64,000 nucleotides of DNA from Leuconostoc suionicum (GTDB lineage: Bacteria; Bacillota; Bacilli; Lactobacillales; Lactobacillaceae). Shown one piece after another: positions 1 to 8,946 of the stretch. Position 1 is the first letter of the stretch. Each line of letters begins with the position of its first letter. The notes beneath the pieces are model-generated. The model saw only the letters and a list, made by a program, of their open reading frames with translations. It had not been told where the DNA came from and did not search any database. A program made the translations under genes and the position numbers. Where the stretch lies: NCBI RefSeq assembly GCF_001891125.1, contig NZ_CP015247.1:390501-454500 (forward strand), written 5' to 3'.

Positions 1-250
1 AGACAAAGACGGTAAAACTTCTAACTTTACTTTAGTATCTGCAGTTAAGCGCGTTGACAGTGCGGTTGAAGATGTTGCAAACAAGGCGAAAAACGATAAG
101 TTCCCTGGCGGAAAGACCATTACATATGGACTGAAGCAAAAAGGGGTAAGCTTATCAAAGGATTCAGCTTCAGATGATGTTTGGTCAGCAGTTCAGACGG
201 CACAAAAGAAGATTATTAGTGGGAAAATCACTGTGCCAGTGCATCCTTAA
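1..250 (+). CDS. BMP-family nucleoside-binding lipoprotein, C-terminal part (5' end outside window)
   Basis: The open frame runs in from the left edge (first full codon at base 2) and ends with TAA at 248-250, giving the last 82 residues. The tail, with features such as FPGGKTITYGLKQKGVSL and a final helix before TVPVHP, resembles the PnrA/TmpC/BMP substrate-binding lipoproteins that feed nucleosides to an ABC importer on the cell surface. The N-terminal lipobox cannot be seen. A terminator follows at once, so this is probably the last gene of its transcript or a single gene. Family assignment rests on the C-terminal part only. Confidence 0.7.
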   Translation, partial: DKDGKTSNFTLVSAVKRVDSAVEDVANKAKNDKFPGGKTITYGLKQKGVSLSKDSASDDVWSAVQTAQKKIISGKITVPVHP

Positions 251-270
251 AAACGAACAACTAAGTAAAA

Positions 271-304
271 AAATTATCGAGTGATAAGTCGATAATTTTT
301 TTTA
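271..304 (+). terminator. Rho-independent terminator of the BMP lipoprotein gene
   Basis: Ten-base stem AAATTATCGA / TCGATAATTT around an 8-base loop, running into a tract of nine T. It starts 20 bases after the stop codon. Confidence 0.85.
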
Positions 305-340
305 TGTAATATTGAACTCAAAAATAAAGTGGCCAGTTTC

Positions 341-412
341 TGCTATAATTTATATGCTTTTAGATTAAAATCTAACATTATCTGGTCTAACCAATCGATT
401 TTTTGTTATACT
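341..412 (+). promoter_or_regulatory. Promoter region of the amino-acid importer: two extended -10 boxes and a palindrome
   Basis: An extended -10 (TGC-TATAAT) lies at 341-349 and a second (TGT-TATACT) at 404-412, nine bases before the ATG at 422. Between them, at 360-375, is the palindrome TTAGATT-AA-AATCTAA, placed just after the predicted first start site, where an operator would sit. No good -35 box goes with either. The identity of any regulator is unknown. Confidence 0.55.
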
Positions 413-421
413 AAATATACT

Positions 422-1864
422 ATGAAAAAAATATGGATAATTCTCACAACGCTTGCAGTTAGTTTCATTGCAATGGCGTCTGTAACGACAGTCAGCGCAG
501 CAAAGCCAAACTACATCATCACAACGGATGCAACATATCCGCCGTTTGATTTTCAAGATAGCAATAATCAATATACAGGTATTGATCAAGAAATCTTGAA
601 AACTATCGCAAAACGTGAAGGATTCACGTACACATTAAAGCCTATGAGCTTCAATGCGGCAACACAATCTGTCACATCAGGTCAAGCTGATGGGATCATC
701 GCTGGTATGTCAATTACTGACGAACGAAAAGAAGTGTTTGACTTTGGAACACCTTATTATAAATCTGGTATTGCATGGGCAGTAAAAAAAGGATCTAATA
801 TCAAATCGTTAAGCGATTTAAAAGGAAAAACCGTTGCCTTAAAGACGGGAACTGCGGGTGCTGATTACGCACTTTCAATTCAAAAGCAGTATGGCTTCAA
901 GGTTACCTATTTTAATGATTCAGATACGCTATACAATGATGTTGTGAATGATAATGCACAGGCAACATTTGGTGATTTACCAGTGTTGCAATACAGTATT
1001 AAAAATGGCACAAAGTTGAAAGTTATGAACGCGAATTCACCATATGAATCAGGATGGTATGGATTCGCCGTTAAAAAGGGTCAAAACAAACAACTTTTAG
1101 CTTCCTTTAACAAGGGATATGCATCAATTAAAAAAGACGGTACATATGACAAAATTATCAAAAAATATCTTGGTGCACCAGCATCGGATTTCACTGGTAA
1201 AAAGTCGGATAACAACTCAGTATTGGGTATTTTAAAAGCTAACAATGGGGCGTTCATGCGTGGCTTGTGGCAAACATTGTTGTTAACGATTCTGGGTATT
1301 ATCTTAGCCTCAATTTGGGGTGTAATTCTAGGTGTCATGGGTGTTAGTCAAAACAGTGCACTTCGTGGCTTGTCAACAACACTGATTTATATTTTCCGTG
1401 GGTTGCCATTGATGGTATTAGCATTTTTCATTTATATTGGTTTGCCAGGAGTTATTGGAACAAAGATACCCGCCTTTACAGCAGGACTAATTACCTTAAT
1501 CTTAAATGAAGGTGCTTATACAGGGGCCTTTGTGCGTGGTGGCTTTGAAGCCGTTGATAAAGGTCAGATGGAAGCAGCACGAAGCTTGGGATTCACTTAT
1601 AATCGTTCGATGCGTAAGGTCATCATGCCACAAGGATTGAAGATTATGGTGCCAAGTTTCATTAACCAATTTATCATCACGTTGAAGGATACTTCAATCT
1701 TGTCAGCTATCGGTATTTTAGAGTTAACACAAACTGGAACCTTAATCGTGTCACGTAATTCACAAGGTTTCCGTGTGTGGGCTATTGTGGCTGTGATATA
1801 CTTAGTCGTTATTACATTACTCACGTGGTTGAGTAATTGGGTAGAAAAGAGGACACGTGCATGA
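422..1864 (+). CDS. Amino-acid ABC transporter, fused substrate-binding protein and permease (GlnP type)
   Basis: 480-residue fusion. Residues 1-26 are a Sec signal peptide ([10 protein letters not shown]..., cleavage near VSA/AK) without a lipobox Cys. Residues about 28-265 are a family 3 solute-binding domain ([21 protein letters not shown]). Residues about 285-478 are a polar-amino-acid permease domain with the EAA loop ([24 protein letters not shown]). This layout is that of Lactobacillales GlnP. The start at 422 is preferred over an in-frame ATG at 329 because the signal peptide begins there; no Shine-Dalgarno is visible. The ATPase gene overlaps the stop by four bases. The substrate (Gln, Glu, Arg or other polar amino acid) cannot be decided. 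The 3' part takes part in a gene-conversion tract with the paralogue at 2680. Confidence 0.9.
   Translation: MKKIWIILTTLAVSFIAMASVTTVSAAKPNYIITTDATYPPFDFQDSNNQYTGIDQEILKTIAKREGFTYTLKPMSFNAATQSVTSGQADGIIAGMSITDERKEVFDFGTPYYKSGIAWAVKKGSNIKSLSDLKGKTVALKTGTAGADYALSIQKQYGFKVTYFNDSDTLYNDVVNDNAQATFGDLPVLQYSIKNGTKLKVMNANSPYESGWYGFAVKKGQNKQLLASFNKGYASIKKDGTYDKIIKKYLGAPASDFTGKKSDNNSVLGILKANNGAFMRGLWQTLLLTILGIILASIWGVILGVMGVSQNSALRGLSTTLIYIFRGLPLMVLAFFIYIGLPGVIGTKIPAFTAGLITLILNEGAYTGAFVRGGFEAVDKGQMEAARSLGFTYNRSMRKVIMPQGLKIMVPSFINQFIITLKDTSILSAIGILELTQTGTLIVSRNSQGFRVWAIVAVIYLVVITLLTWLSNWVEKRTRA
1298..1750 (+). repeat. Near-identical 453-bp tract shared by the two permease domains (copy 1; copy 2 at 3562-4014)
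   Basis: Reading both genes side by side, 1298-1750 matches 3562-4014 with four substitutions (at 1459, at the CGT/CGC codon near 1608, and two in the GATACTTCAATC stretch). On both sides the genes diverge strongly at the DNA level. The tract covers most of the permease domain and none of the binding domain, as expected for recent gene conversion. Confidence 0.9.
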
Positions 1865-2613
1865 GTGAAGCACAAACTAAAGTTAAAGTACATGTCGATA
1901 AAGTTAATAAATCATACGGTTCGAACCATGTTTTGCGTGATATTTCCTTAGATATCAATGAAAATGAAGTTGTTGTAATGATTGGGCCATCTGGTTCAGG
2001 TAAGTCAACATTCTTACGTATGTTGAATCAGTTAGAAACGCCCGACAATGGTACAATCGTTGTTGATGGTTACGATCTTTCTGATAAGGGCACGGACATC
2101 AATAAAGTTCGTGAAAATATCGGTATGGTTTTCCAAGGCTTCAATTTATTTAATAACTATACTGTTTTAGAAAATATCATGTTGGCGCCTGTCGAACTTG
2201 GTAAGATGGATAAAGAAAAGGCCGAGAAAAAGGCTCGTGAATTACTGGAAACGGTTGGTTTAGCTGAAAAAGCAGATGTGTCAGTGAATTCATTATCTGG
2301 TGGACAAAAGCAACGTATTGCTATTGCACGTGCCTTAGCCATGGAGCCAGATATTATGCTTTTCGATGAACCAACATCCGCTTTGGATCCAGAAATGGTT
2401 GGGGACGTTTTGGATGTTATGAAGAACTTGGCCGAATCAGGTATGACAATGATTATTGTGACACACGAAATGGGATTTGCTAAACAAGTGGCAGATCGGG
2501 TTGTGTTCTTTGAATCAGGTAAGATTCAAGAATCTGGTGTACCAGAACAAGTTTTCAATGCACCAAAAAATGAGCGTCTACAAGAATTCTTGAGCAAAGT
2601 TATGCATGCATAA
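1861..2613 (+). CDS. Amino-acid ABC transporter ATP-binding protein (GlnQ type)
   Basis: 250-residue ABC ATPase that energises the neighbouring fusion permeases. Seen: Walker [10 protein letters not shown] near residue 40, Q-loop VFQGFNLF, signature LSGGQKQR, Walker [13 protein letters not shown], and the H-loop VTHEM. ATG at 1861 overlaps the TGA of the upstream gene (ATGA), with AAAGAGG ten bases upstream as ribosome binding site; an in-frame ATG at 1837 would lengthen the overlap and has no support. It is the only ATPase in the cluster, so it probably serves both fusion proteins. A terminator follows. Confidence 0.93.
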   Translation: MSEAQTKVKVHVDKVNKSYGSNHVLRDISLDINENEVVVMIGPSGSGKSTFLRMLNQLETPDNGTIVVDGYDLSDKGTDINKVRENIGMVFQGFNLFNNYTVLENIMLAPVELGKMDKEKAEKKARELLETVGLAEKADVSVNSLSGGQKQRIAIARALAMEPDIMLFDEPTSALDPEMVGDVLDVMKNLAESGMTMIIVTHEMGFAKQVADRVVFFESGKIQESGVPEQVFNAPKNERLQEFLSKVMHA

Positions 2614-2640
2614 TAGCATAAACAAACAATAATTAAGTAA

Positions 2641-2667
2641 GATGGCTTAAAATGCCATCTTTTTTTG
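2641..2667 (+). terminator. Terminator between the ATPase gene and the second fusion gene
   Basis: Stem GATGGC / GCCATC with a 7-base loop and eight T. It ends only 13 bases before the next ATG, so it probably limits read-through into the second binding-protein/permease gene. Confidence 0.8.
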
Positions 2668-2679
2668 AGAGGGAAAAAC

Positions 2680-4125
2680 ATGTTCAAAAAACGTTTCATC
2701 TTTGCTGTTACACTGGTTGTAGCACTACTATCTTTTTCATTGGCGGCAGATCATATTCATGCCGATAAACCACATTATACAATTTCCACAGATGCCACTT
2801 ATCCACCATTTGACTTTCAGGATAAGAACAATGATTATATTGGTATTGATCAAGATATTTTGAAAGAAATTGCTAAACGAGAAAATTTTACCTATACACT
2901 TAAACCAATGAGCTTTACCTCAGCTGCGCAACTAGTGGCTAATGGTCAAGCGGATGGCATTATTGCCGGTATGGCTATTACAGATGAACGCAAAGAAGTT
3001 TATGATAATTCGACGCCGTATTATAAAACTGGTGTTGCTTGGATTGTAAAAAATGGCAGCGAAATTAAGTCTTTGAAAGATTTGAAAGGAAAAACAGTGG
3101 CTTTGAAAACGGGCACAGCTGCCTCTGAATATGGTAAGTCACTTCAAAAAAAATACGGTTTTAACATCAAATATTTTAATGATACTGATACGATGTATAA
3201 TGATGTCGTTGTGGGTAACTCTGCTGCCACTTTTGAGGATATGCCAGTCATTCAATATGCTATAAAAAATGGTGTAAAGCTTAAGGTAATGAATACCAAT
3301 AATCCAGGTAATGCTGGATCATACGGTTTTTTTGTTAAAAAAGGCGAAAATAAAGAATTGTTGGCATCCTTCAACAGAGGATTTGCATCAATAAAAAAAG
3401 ACGGCACCTACGACAAAATTATCAAAAAATATCTTGGTGCGACACAGTCAACGTTTACTGGTTCTAAGAAAAACAATAATTCAGTGCTAGGTATTTTAAA
3501 AGCCAATGATGGTGCATTTCTAAAAGGATTATGGTTAACAATTGAGCTGACTGTATTGGCAATTATCTTAGCCTCAATTTGGGGTGTAATTCTAGGTGTC
3601 ATGGGTGTTAGTCAAAACAGTGCACTTCGTGGCTTGTCAACAACACTGATTTATATTTTCCGTGGGTTGCCATTGATGGTATTAGCATTTTTCATTTATA
3701 TTGGTTTGCCAGGAGTTATTGGGACAAAGATACCCGCCTTTACAGCAGGACTAATTACCTTAATCTTAAATGAAGGTGCTTATACAGGGGCCTTTGTGCG
3801 TGGTGGCTTTGAAGCCGTTGATAAAGGTCAGATGGAAGCAGCACGAAGCTTGGGATTCACTTATAATCGCTCGATGCGTAAGGTCATCATGCCACAAGGA
3901 TTGAAGATTATGGTGCCAAGTTTCATTAACCAATTTATCATCACGTTGAAGGATACCTCAATTTTGTCAGCTATCGGTATTTTAGAGTTAACACAAACTG
4001 GAACCTTAATCGTGGCGCGAAATTCACAAGGTTTTCGTGTTTGGGCAATTATCGCTATTATTTATTTGATAATTATTACATTACTCACATGGTTGAGCAA
4101 CTGGGTTCAAAAGAAAATACAGTGA
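2680..4125 (+). CDS. Second fused substrate-binding protein/permease of the amino-acid importer
   Basis: 481 residues, paralogue of the protein at 422: signal peptide (MFKKRFIFAVTLVVALLSFSLA, no lipobox Cys), family 3 binding domain to about residue 265, then the permease domain with the same EAA loop. The binding domain differs at many positions (for example YDNSTPYYKTGVAW), so specificity may differ, while the permease half is almost identical. ATG at 2680 has GAGAGG eight bases upstream. No ATPase of its own is encoded, so it most likely uses the one at 1861. A terminator overlapping the next gene's start follows. Confidence 0.9.
   Translation: MFKKRFIFAVTLVVALLSFSLAADHIHADKPHYTISTDATYPPFDFQDKNNDYIGIDQDILKEIAKRENFTYTLKPMSFTSAAQLVANGQADGIIAGMAITDERKEVYDNSTPYYKTGVAWIVKNGSEIKSLKDLKGKTVALKTGTAASEYGKSLQKKYGFNIKYFNDTDTMYNDVVVGNSAATFEDMPVIQYAIKNGVKLKVMNTNNPGNAGSYGFFVKKGENKELLASFNRGFASIKKDGTYDKIIKKYLGATQSTFTGSKKNNNSVLGILKANDGAFLKGLWLTIELTVLAIILASIWGVILGVMGVSQNSALRGLSTTLIYIFRGLPLMVLAFFIYIGLPGVIGTKIPAFTAGLITLILNEGAYTGAFVRGGFEAVDKGQMEAARSLGFTYNRSMRKVIMPQGLKIMVPSFINQFIITLKDTSILSAIGILELTQTGTLIVARNSQGFRVWAIIAIIYLIIITLLTWLSNWVQKKIQ
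3562..4014 (+). repeat. Near-identical 453-bp tract, copy 2 (partner of 1298-1750)
   Basis: Same strand, 2264 bp downstream of copy 1, four substitutions by eye. A direct repeat of this size could also support deletion of the intervening ATPase gene by recombination. Confidence 0.9.
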
Positions 4126-4130
4126 TAAGG

Positions 4131-4167
4131 ACACCTCTAATTCGTATGATGAATTAGAGGTGTTTTT
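4131..4167 (+). terminator. Terminator whose 3' arm holds the coiA ribosome binding site
   Basis: Stem ACACCTCTAATTC / GAATTAGAGGTGT (13 bp) with a 7-base loop and a short T-run. The AGAGGTG at 4156-4162 in the 3' arm is also the only Shine-Dalgarno candidate for the ATG at 4168, so a folded read-through RNA would hide it. Confidence 0.8.
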
Positions 4168-5169
4168 ATGATTATTGCATGTGATAGTAACAAGAAATAT
4201 GTACGGGCCGACGAAGCAAATAAAAGAAATAATTATTTTTGCCCTGGATGCCAGGAAAAAGTTATTTTAAAGAATGGCGAAGTCAAACAAAAACATTTTT
4301 CCCATTGTGCCGGTGCGGCATGTGTGACTTTTACTGAAAACGAATCGATACAACATTTGTCTGGAAAGTTGCAACTCGCGTCTAAACTACAGTGTTATGG
4401 TGATGTACAAATTGAAGCAGTTTTGCCAGAAATTCAACAGCGACCAGATATACTTCTAATACATAACCATAAAAGAATAGCTATCGAGTATCAATGCAGT
4501 CCCATATCGCAAAAAAAACTTGACATGAGAAATAAAGGATATTTAGCTGAAAATATTTATGTTATTTGGATTTTAGGGCAAACTTATTTTAATAGAACAA
4601 TGACACAAGGAACAATTTTGAAATTCATGGCTGATAATGCATTGATTTTCTATTTGCCCGATAAACAGTATTTTGTGCATCGGCAGCATTTTAGAAAACA
4701 AGATTTTTCACGTGTACATTTTGTTGATAAAATAGATACAACATTATTTAATGCGAAAGTTCCAAAACAAAGAACGAGATTAAATGTTACTAAACAAATC
4801 TATAAACTGCAAAGCTTAATTTTGCAGCAGCGAGTCGATTCTAAGTTGGTTGATTATCTATACAAAAAGAATCGGTTGCTAATGAATGTGCCCGTATGGG
4901 TACATGGTGGAAATACTTTCGGGCTTAAGGTACCTAATTGGTATTGGCGCTTGATTACTATTCTATTTCTAGAAAAAATAGGTCAACAAAATGTTGTGAA
5001 AAAGGCAGAACTAACAGGTAAGCTAATCCCCTTTTTGTTAGGTGATAATACATTTAAGCAACAACAAATTGCAGAATTATACCATGATCTCGAAGTACAT
5101 GATTACATCTTGCAACAAGATAATTACATATTAGTGCGGCATTTGCCACAGTGGAAAAATGCGCGTTAA
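4168..5169 (+). CDS. coiA: Competence protein CoiA (transformation nuclease-like)
   Basis: 333 residues. CoiA is needed for chromosomal transformation in Gram-positive bacteria and acts with RecA/DprA on incoming single-stranded DNA. Seen: an N-terminal Cys-containing module (FCPGCQEKV, with H..HFSHC following, residues 24-46) and a restriction-nuclease-like core with RPDILL then IAIEYQCS, the D and E-x-Q of a PD-(D/E)xK fold. Length and the following pepF gene are as usual for coiA loci in Bacilli. The ATG sits directly behind a terminator hairpin and I see no separate promoter. It joins comGA-GG and radC in this window as competence-linked genes. Confidence 0.88.
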   Translation: MIIACDSNKKYVRADEANKRNNYFCPGCQEKVILKNGEVKQKHFSHCAGAACVTFTENESIQHLSGKLQLASKLQCYGDVQIEAVLPEIQQRPDILLIHNHKRIAIEYQCSPISQKKLDMRNKGYLAENIYVIWILGQTYFNRTMTQGTILKFMADNALIFYLPDKQYFVHRQHFRKQDFSRVHFVDKIDTTLFNAKVPKQRTRLNVTKQIYKLQSLILQQRVDSKLVDYLYKKNRLLMNVPVWVHGGNTFGLKVPNWYWRLITILFLEKIGQQNVVKKAELTGKLIPFLLGDNTFKQQQIAELYHDLEVHDYILQQDNYILVRHLPQWKNAR

Positions 5170-5241
5170 CAAAGTATAGTGAAAATATGATAAAATGATT
5201 AGTACTGAATGATAAGGAGTATGCGTTTGATCGCAAATTAA
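5166..5241 (+). promoter_or_regulatory. pepF promoter with a six-codon mini-ORF
   Basis: TTAACA (5166-5171), 19 bases, then the extended -10 TGA-TAAAAT ending at 5196. AAGGAG at 5214-5219 is followed at 5221 by ATG CGT TTG ATC GCA AAT TAA, in frame with pepF but stopped seven bases before the pepF ATG. The strong ribosome binding site is therefore 28 bases from the pepF start and only one base from the mini-ORF start. Confidence 0.45.
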
Positions 5242-5247
5242 ATAATT

Positions 5248-7041
5248 ATGTCTGAAAAACAACTATTACGTAATCAAGTACCAGAAAATCTCACATGGGA
5301 TCTATCCTCAATTTTTCCGACAGATGAAGCTTGGGAAGCTGCTTTTGATGAAACACGAAAGTCTGCACAAGCATTAAGCAAGTATGCTGGACACGTCGGG
5401 GATTCTGCTGATGTTTTGAGAGAAGCATTAGAAGCAGATTTGGCAGTAGAACGTCAATTCGAAAAAGTCTACGTATATGCTCATCAAATTTATGATCAAG
5501 ATACAACTAACCAAAAGTACAGTGCGTATAATGCTCGTGTTCAAGGATTGTATGCTGAATTAAGTGCGAATACAGCCTTCTTCCAGCCTGAAGTGTTAGC
5601 ATTGTCAAACGAGAAGTTAGATGCATACTTAGCGACAGATGGTTTGAAAAAATATGCACACTTCTTTGAAGTTTTAAAAGCTCGTAAACCGCATACGCTA
5701 CCTGCAGAACAGGAAGCCTTACTAGCAGGAGCAAGCGATATTTTTAATGCTTCTGAACAGACGTTTGGTGCATTGGATAATTCAGATATTGTTTTTGGTG
5801 ATGTCCATACTGAAACAGGTGAAATTGTGCCATTGACAAATGGCCTCTATTCATTGTTGTTGGAGTCTAAAGATCGTTCATTGCGTGAGGAAGCATTCAC
5901 AACGCTTTATGATAGTTATATTGCTTTGCAAAATACATTTGCCTCAACTTTATCTTCACATGTCAAGGGACATAACTTTTTAGCTAAAACCCGTCACTAT
6001 GATTCAGCTCGTCAAGCTGCCGTAACAGCCAATGATATTCCTGAGTCAGTTTTTGAAACATTAACCAAAACTGTTGATGCCAATCTGCCATTACTACACC
6101 GTTTTGTATCATTACGTAAAAAAATTCTTAATGTTGACGATGTACATTCTTACGATTTATATGTACCACTTGTTGACGAAATTAATTTTGAAGTAACATA
6201 TGAAAAGGCAAAAGACATTGTTTTGGCGGCTTTGGCACCGTTAGGGGATGATTACATTGCTATTGTTCAAAAGGCTTTTGATGAACGATGGATTGATGTG
6301 GTTGAAAATAAAGGGAAACGTACTGGCGCTTATTCAAGTGGTTCTTATGACACAAAACCATTCATTTTGCTCAATTGGCAGAATAATTTGAATAACGTTT
6401 ATACGTTGGCTCATGAGATGGGACATTCGGTTCATTCATACTTTACACGTCATAATCAAGAGTATCATTATGGTGATTACCCAATATTCTTAGCCGAAAT
6501 TGCTTCAACTACTAATGAGGGATTATTAACGGATTATTTGCTAAAGACAAATGATGATCCCAAGTTTCAGGCTTACGTATTGAACCAGTATCTAGATGGA
6601 TTCAAAGGAACAGTTTTCCGCCAAACTCAATTTGCTGAGTTTGAGCAATGGATTCATGAACAAAGTGCGGCTGGAGTGGCTTTGACAGCTGACGAAATGA
6701 GTACATTCTATGGATCATTGAATCAAAAGTTTTATGGATCGGACTTATTTCCAGATGAAGCTATCGCTTATGAATGGGCACGTATTCCACATTTTTATTA
6801 CAATTTCTATGTCTATCAATATTCTACTGGCGAAGCTGCTGCCACAACTTTGGCAGAACGCATACTAACACAAAATGGTGCTGAGGATTATAAGAACTAT
6901 CTGAAAGCAGGTAATTCAGATTATGCTTTGAATGTGATAAAAAAAGCTGGCGTTAACATGAGTCAACCGGACTATTTAAATGAAGCTTTCAAAGTGTTTG
7001 AAGAGCGATTAAATGAGTTTGAAAAAATCATGTTAAAGTAA
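5248..7041 (+). CDS. pepF: Oligoendopeptidase F (M3 metallopeptidase)
   Basis: 597 residues, close to the usual 600 of PepF. A cytosolic zinc peptidase that cleaves peptides of roughly 7-17 residues in the peptide-utilisation pathway. The zinc motif HEMGH is at residues 389-393 (H-E-x-x-H) and the third ligand Glu is likely in the following FLAEIASTTNE segment. The coiA-pepF order is typical of lactobacilli and streptococci. The upstream frame is closed by TAA at 5239, so ATG 5248 is the first possible start although its Shine-Dalgarno lies unusually far away. A second, divergent PepF-like gene is at 51948. Confidence 0.95.
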   Translation: MSEKQLLRNQVPENLTWDLSSIFPTDEAWEAAFDETRKSAQALSKYAGHVGDSADVLREALEADLAVERQFEKVYVYAHQIYDQDTTNQKYSAYNARVQGLYAELSANTAFFQPEVLALSNEKLDAYLATDGLKKYAHFFEVLKARKPHTLPAEQEALLAGASDIFNASEQTFGALDNSDIVFGDVHTETGEIVPLTNGLYSLLLESKDRSLREEAFTTLYDSYIALQNTFASTLSSHVKGHNFLAKTRHYDSARQAAVTANDIPESVFETLTKTVDANLPLLHRFVSLRKKILNVDDVHSYDLYVPLVDEINFEVTYEKAKDIVLAALAPLGDDYIAIVQKAFDERWIDVVENKGKRTGAYSSGSYDTKPFILLNWQNNLNNVYTLAHEMGHSVHSYFTRHNQEYHYGDYPIFLAEIASTTNEGLLTDYLLKTNDDPKFQAYVLNQYLDGFKGTVFRQTQFAEFEQWIHEQSAAGVALTADEMSTFYGSLNQKFYGSDLFPDEAIAYEWARIPHFYYNFYVYQYSTGEAAATTLAERILTQNGAEDYKNYLKAGNSDYALNVIKKAGVNMSQPDYLNEAFKVFEERLNEFEKIMLK

Positions 7042-7090
7042 AATATTTGTCTATCTGTTAAATAGTAACTGCTAAACATGTATATAAAAA

Positions 7091-7125
7091 GCAAAACTAA
7101 TCAGTCCCTGCGGCTGATTTTTTGC
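7091..7125 (+). terminator. pepF terminator
   Basis: Stem GCAAAA-ct-AATCAG / CTGATT-TTTTGC around TCCCTGCGG, with the T-run inside the 3' arm. Confidence 0.8.
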
Positions 7126-7151
7126 TAAAATAATATTAGGAGAAAATGATC

Positions 7152-7541
7152 ATGGCCCCACGAAAACTTGTTGACGTTGCAAATCAAGCACTTAACGATA
7201 CATATACCCCTTACTCTCATTTTCCTGTAGGTGCTGCGTTACTTGGCGTAAACGGTGAAATTTTCAAGGGCGTTAATATTGAAAATGTATCATTTGGTCT
7301 AACCAATTGCGCCGAGAGAACTGCAATTTTTACAGCAATAGCAGCAGGGCAACGCCATTTTCATGGGTTAGTTATTTCAGGTCGTACAGATGAACCTATA
7401 GCTCCATGTGGCGCTTGTCGGCAGGTGATGGTGGAATTTTTTGATCCTGAAATGCCAATTTGGTTGATTAACGAGCAAGGTAAAGAAATTGAAACAAATA
7501 TTGCAGAACTAATGCCGGGATCCTTTAATTCATTACAATAA
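7152..7541 (+). CDS. cdd: Cytidine deaminase
   Basis: 129 residues. Deaminates cytidine and deoxycytidine to uridine and deoxyuridine in pyrimidine salvage. The zinc and catalytic motifs of the small tetrameric class are present: NCAERTA and PCGACRQ, preceded by the substrate loop HFPVGAALL and GVNIENVSFGLT. Two ATGs (7146, 7152) share AGGAG at 7138-7142; 7152 has the better spacing (9 bases). First gene of a probable operon with the deoxyribosyltransferase and dehydrogenase genes. Confidence 0.95.
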   Translation: MAPRKLVDVANQALNDTYTPYSHFPVGAALLGVNGEIFKGVNIENVSFGLTNCAERTAIFTAIAAGQRHFHGLVISGRTDEPIAPCGACRQVMVEFFDPEMPIWLINEQGKEIETNIAELMPGSFNSLQ

Positions 7542-7557
7542 AGAAAGAAGAATAATA

Positions 7558-7998
7558 ATGTCACAAATCTATCTTGCAGGACCTTTTTTTTCAGATGAAC
7601 AAATCGATCGTGTGAAACGTATTGAAGCTGCTCTTGATTCGAATCCAACTGTTACTGATTATTATTCACCCCGAAAACATCAAAAGACTGAAAACCCTGA
7701 ATTCACTGCACCATGGGCGGCAGAGGTTTTTCAACGTGATATCAAGAATGTCACAGATGCGAGCATTATTTTGTCGATTATTGATTATCGTGATGATGAT
7801 GCCGATTCAGGAACAGCCTTTGAGCAGGGCATGGCGTGGGTACAAAAAAAGCCAATTATTGTATTTAATGAATTGAAGTTCCCAGTGAATTTGATGCTAT
7901 CAGAATCACTGACTGCCTACATCACAAATTCGGACGATATTGCAACGTATGATTTTGATCAAACACCAAAGTTACCATTTACGGGAGAACTATTCTAA
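7558..7998 (+). CDS. ntd: Nucleoside 2-deoxyribosyltransferase
   Basis: 146 residues. Transfers deoxyribose between nucleobases, a salvage activity typical of lactobacilli. The Rossmann-like N-terminus IYLAGPFFSDEQ, the central DADSGTAFEQGMAW (the Glu is the expected nucleophile) and PVNLML match the NTD/PTD family, though the protein is slightly shorter than the 157-residue L. leichmannii enzyme. Seventeen bases after cdd; the stop shares one base with the next start (TAATG), so the three genes are likely co-translated. Confidence 0.88.
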   Translation: MSQIYLAGPFFSDEQIDRVKRIEAALDSNPTVTDYYSPRKHQKTENPEFTAPWAAEVFQRDIKNVTDASIILSIIDYRDDDADSGTAFEQGMAWVQKKPIIVFNELKFPVNLMLSESLTAYITNSDDIATYDFDQTPKLPFTGELF

Positions 7999-8927
7999 TG
8001 AAAAAAGTATTAGTAGCTAATATGACATCTCAAAAAGCTGTCGACTATCTTGAATCCAAGGGATATCAAGTGATTAAAAATGATCAGGCCTCAGATGATG
8101 ATTTTCTGGAGCATGCAGATGTTGATGGCATTCTAATTATGATGCATCCTTTTGGTGAAAGTCTGATGTCCAAAATGCCCAATCTCAAGGTTGTTGCACG
8201 TCATGGCGTCGGATATGATAATGTTGATTTAGATGCAGCCAGTGCACATGATATTGTTGTGACCAACACGCCTGGAGCGAATGCGACCGCGGTCGCTGAA
8301 ACGGCTATGATGCATATGTTGATGGCTGGACGAATGTTTTATCAGCGTCGTCAAGCTATTACTGATAATGCGAACAAGCGTTACCTAGCCGCGCATCACG
8401 GTCAGGAGTTAACTGGGAAAACAGTTGGCCTTATTGGCTATGGGCACATCGGCCAAGAAATTAATCGGATGTTGACAGGATTTAATGTAAAAGTATTGGC
8501 TTATGCACGACATCAACATGAGGTAACTAATGGTCATATGGCAACGCTAGATGAAATCTATGAACAAGCGGATTTTGTAGTGACAGCGCTGCCAGCAACT
8601 CCTGAAACAAAGCATATGATTAATGCGAGTGTTTTTAGAAAAATGAAAAAGAGTGCCGTATTAGTTAATATTGGACGTGGAGCGCTTGTTGATGAGGAAG
8701 CATTGGTTGAGGCATTAACTAATGAAGAAATTGCTGGCGCTGGGGTAGATGTAGTTGAAAAAGAACCAATTACAGCGGAAAATCCATTGTTACACTTGCC
8801 TAACGCATTTGTTACACCACATGTCGCTATGATTTCCAAGGAGGCCATGGATAATGTAGCTTTGAAAGCGGCAGAGGATATCGTTCGTGTCTTGGAAGGT
8901 GAACGAGCTGTATTTCAAGTGAATTAA
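7998..8927 (+). CDS. D-isomer 2-hydroxyacid dehydrogenase family protein
   Basis: 309 residues. NAD-dependent reductase/dehydrogenase of the phosphoglycerate/D-lactate dehydrogenase family. Seen: ARHGVGYDNVD and NTPGANATAVAE of the catalytic domain, the GxGxxG loop LIGYGHIGQEI near residue 145, and the catalytic triad Arg (VNIGRGALVDE), Glu (VVEKEP) and His (TPHVAMIS). No C-terminal ACT domain, so probably not a regulated SerA; the substrate is unknown. Overlaps the upstream gene by one base, which places it in the nucleoside-salvage operon without an obvious functional link. Confidence 0.85.
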   Translation: MKKVLVANMTSQKAVDYLESKGYQVIKNDQASDDDFLEHADVDGILIMMHPFGESLMSKMPNLKVVARHGVGYDNVDLDAASAHDIVVTNTPGANATAVAETAMMHMLMAGRMFYQRRQAITDNANKRYLAAHHGQELTGKTVGLIGYGHIGQEINRMLTGFNVKVLAYARHQHEVTNGHMATLDEIYEQADFVVTALPATPETKHMINASVFRKMKKSAVLVNIGRGALVDEEALVEALTNEEIAGAGVDVVEKEPITAENPLLHLPNAFVTPHVAMISKEAMDNVALKAAEDIVRVLEGERAVFQVN

Positions 8928-8946
8928 CTAAAAACAGGGGGTTATG

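Noticed and set aside
329-421. N-terminal extension of the first binding-protein/permease fusion
   Set aside because: Would precede the signal peptide, contains the promoter-like TATAAT and TATACT boxes and has no ribosome binding site.
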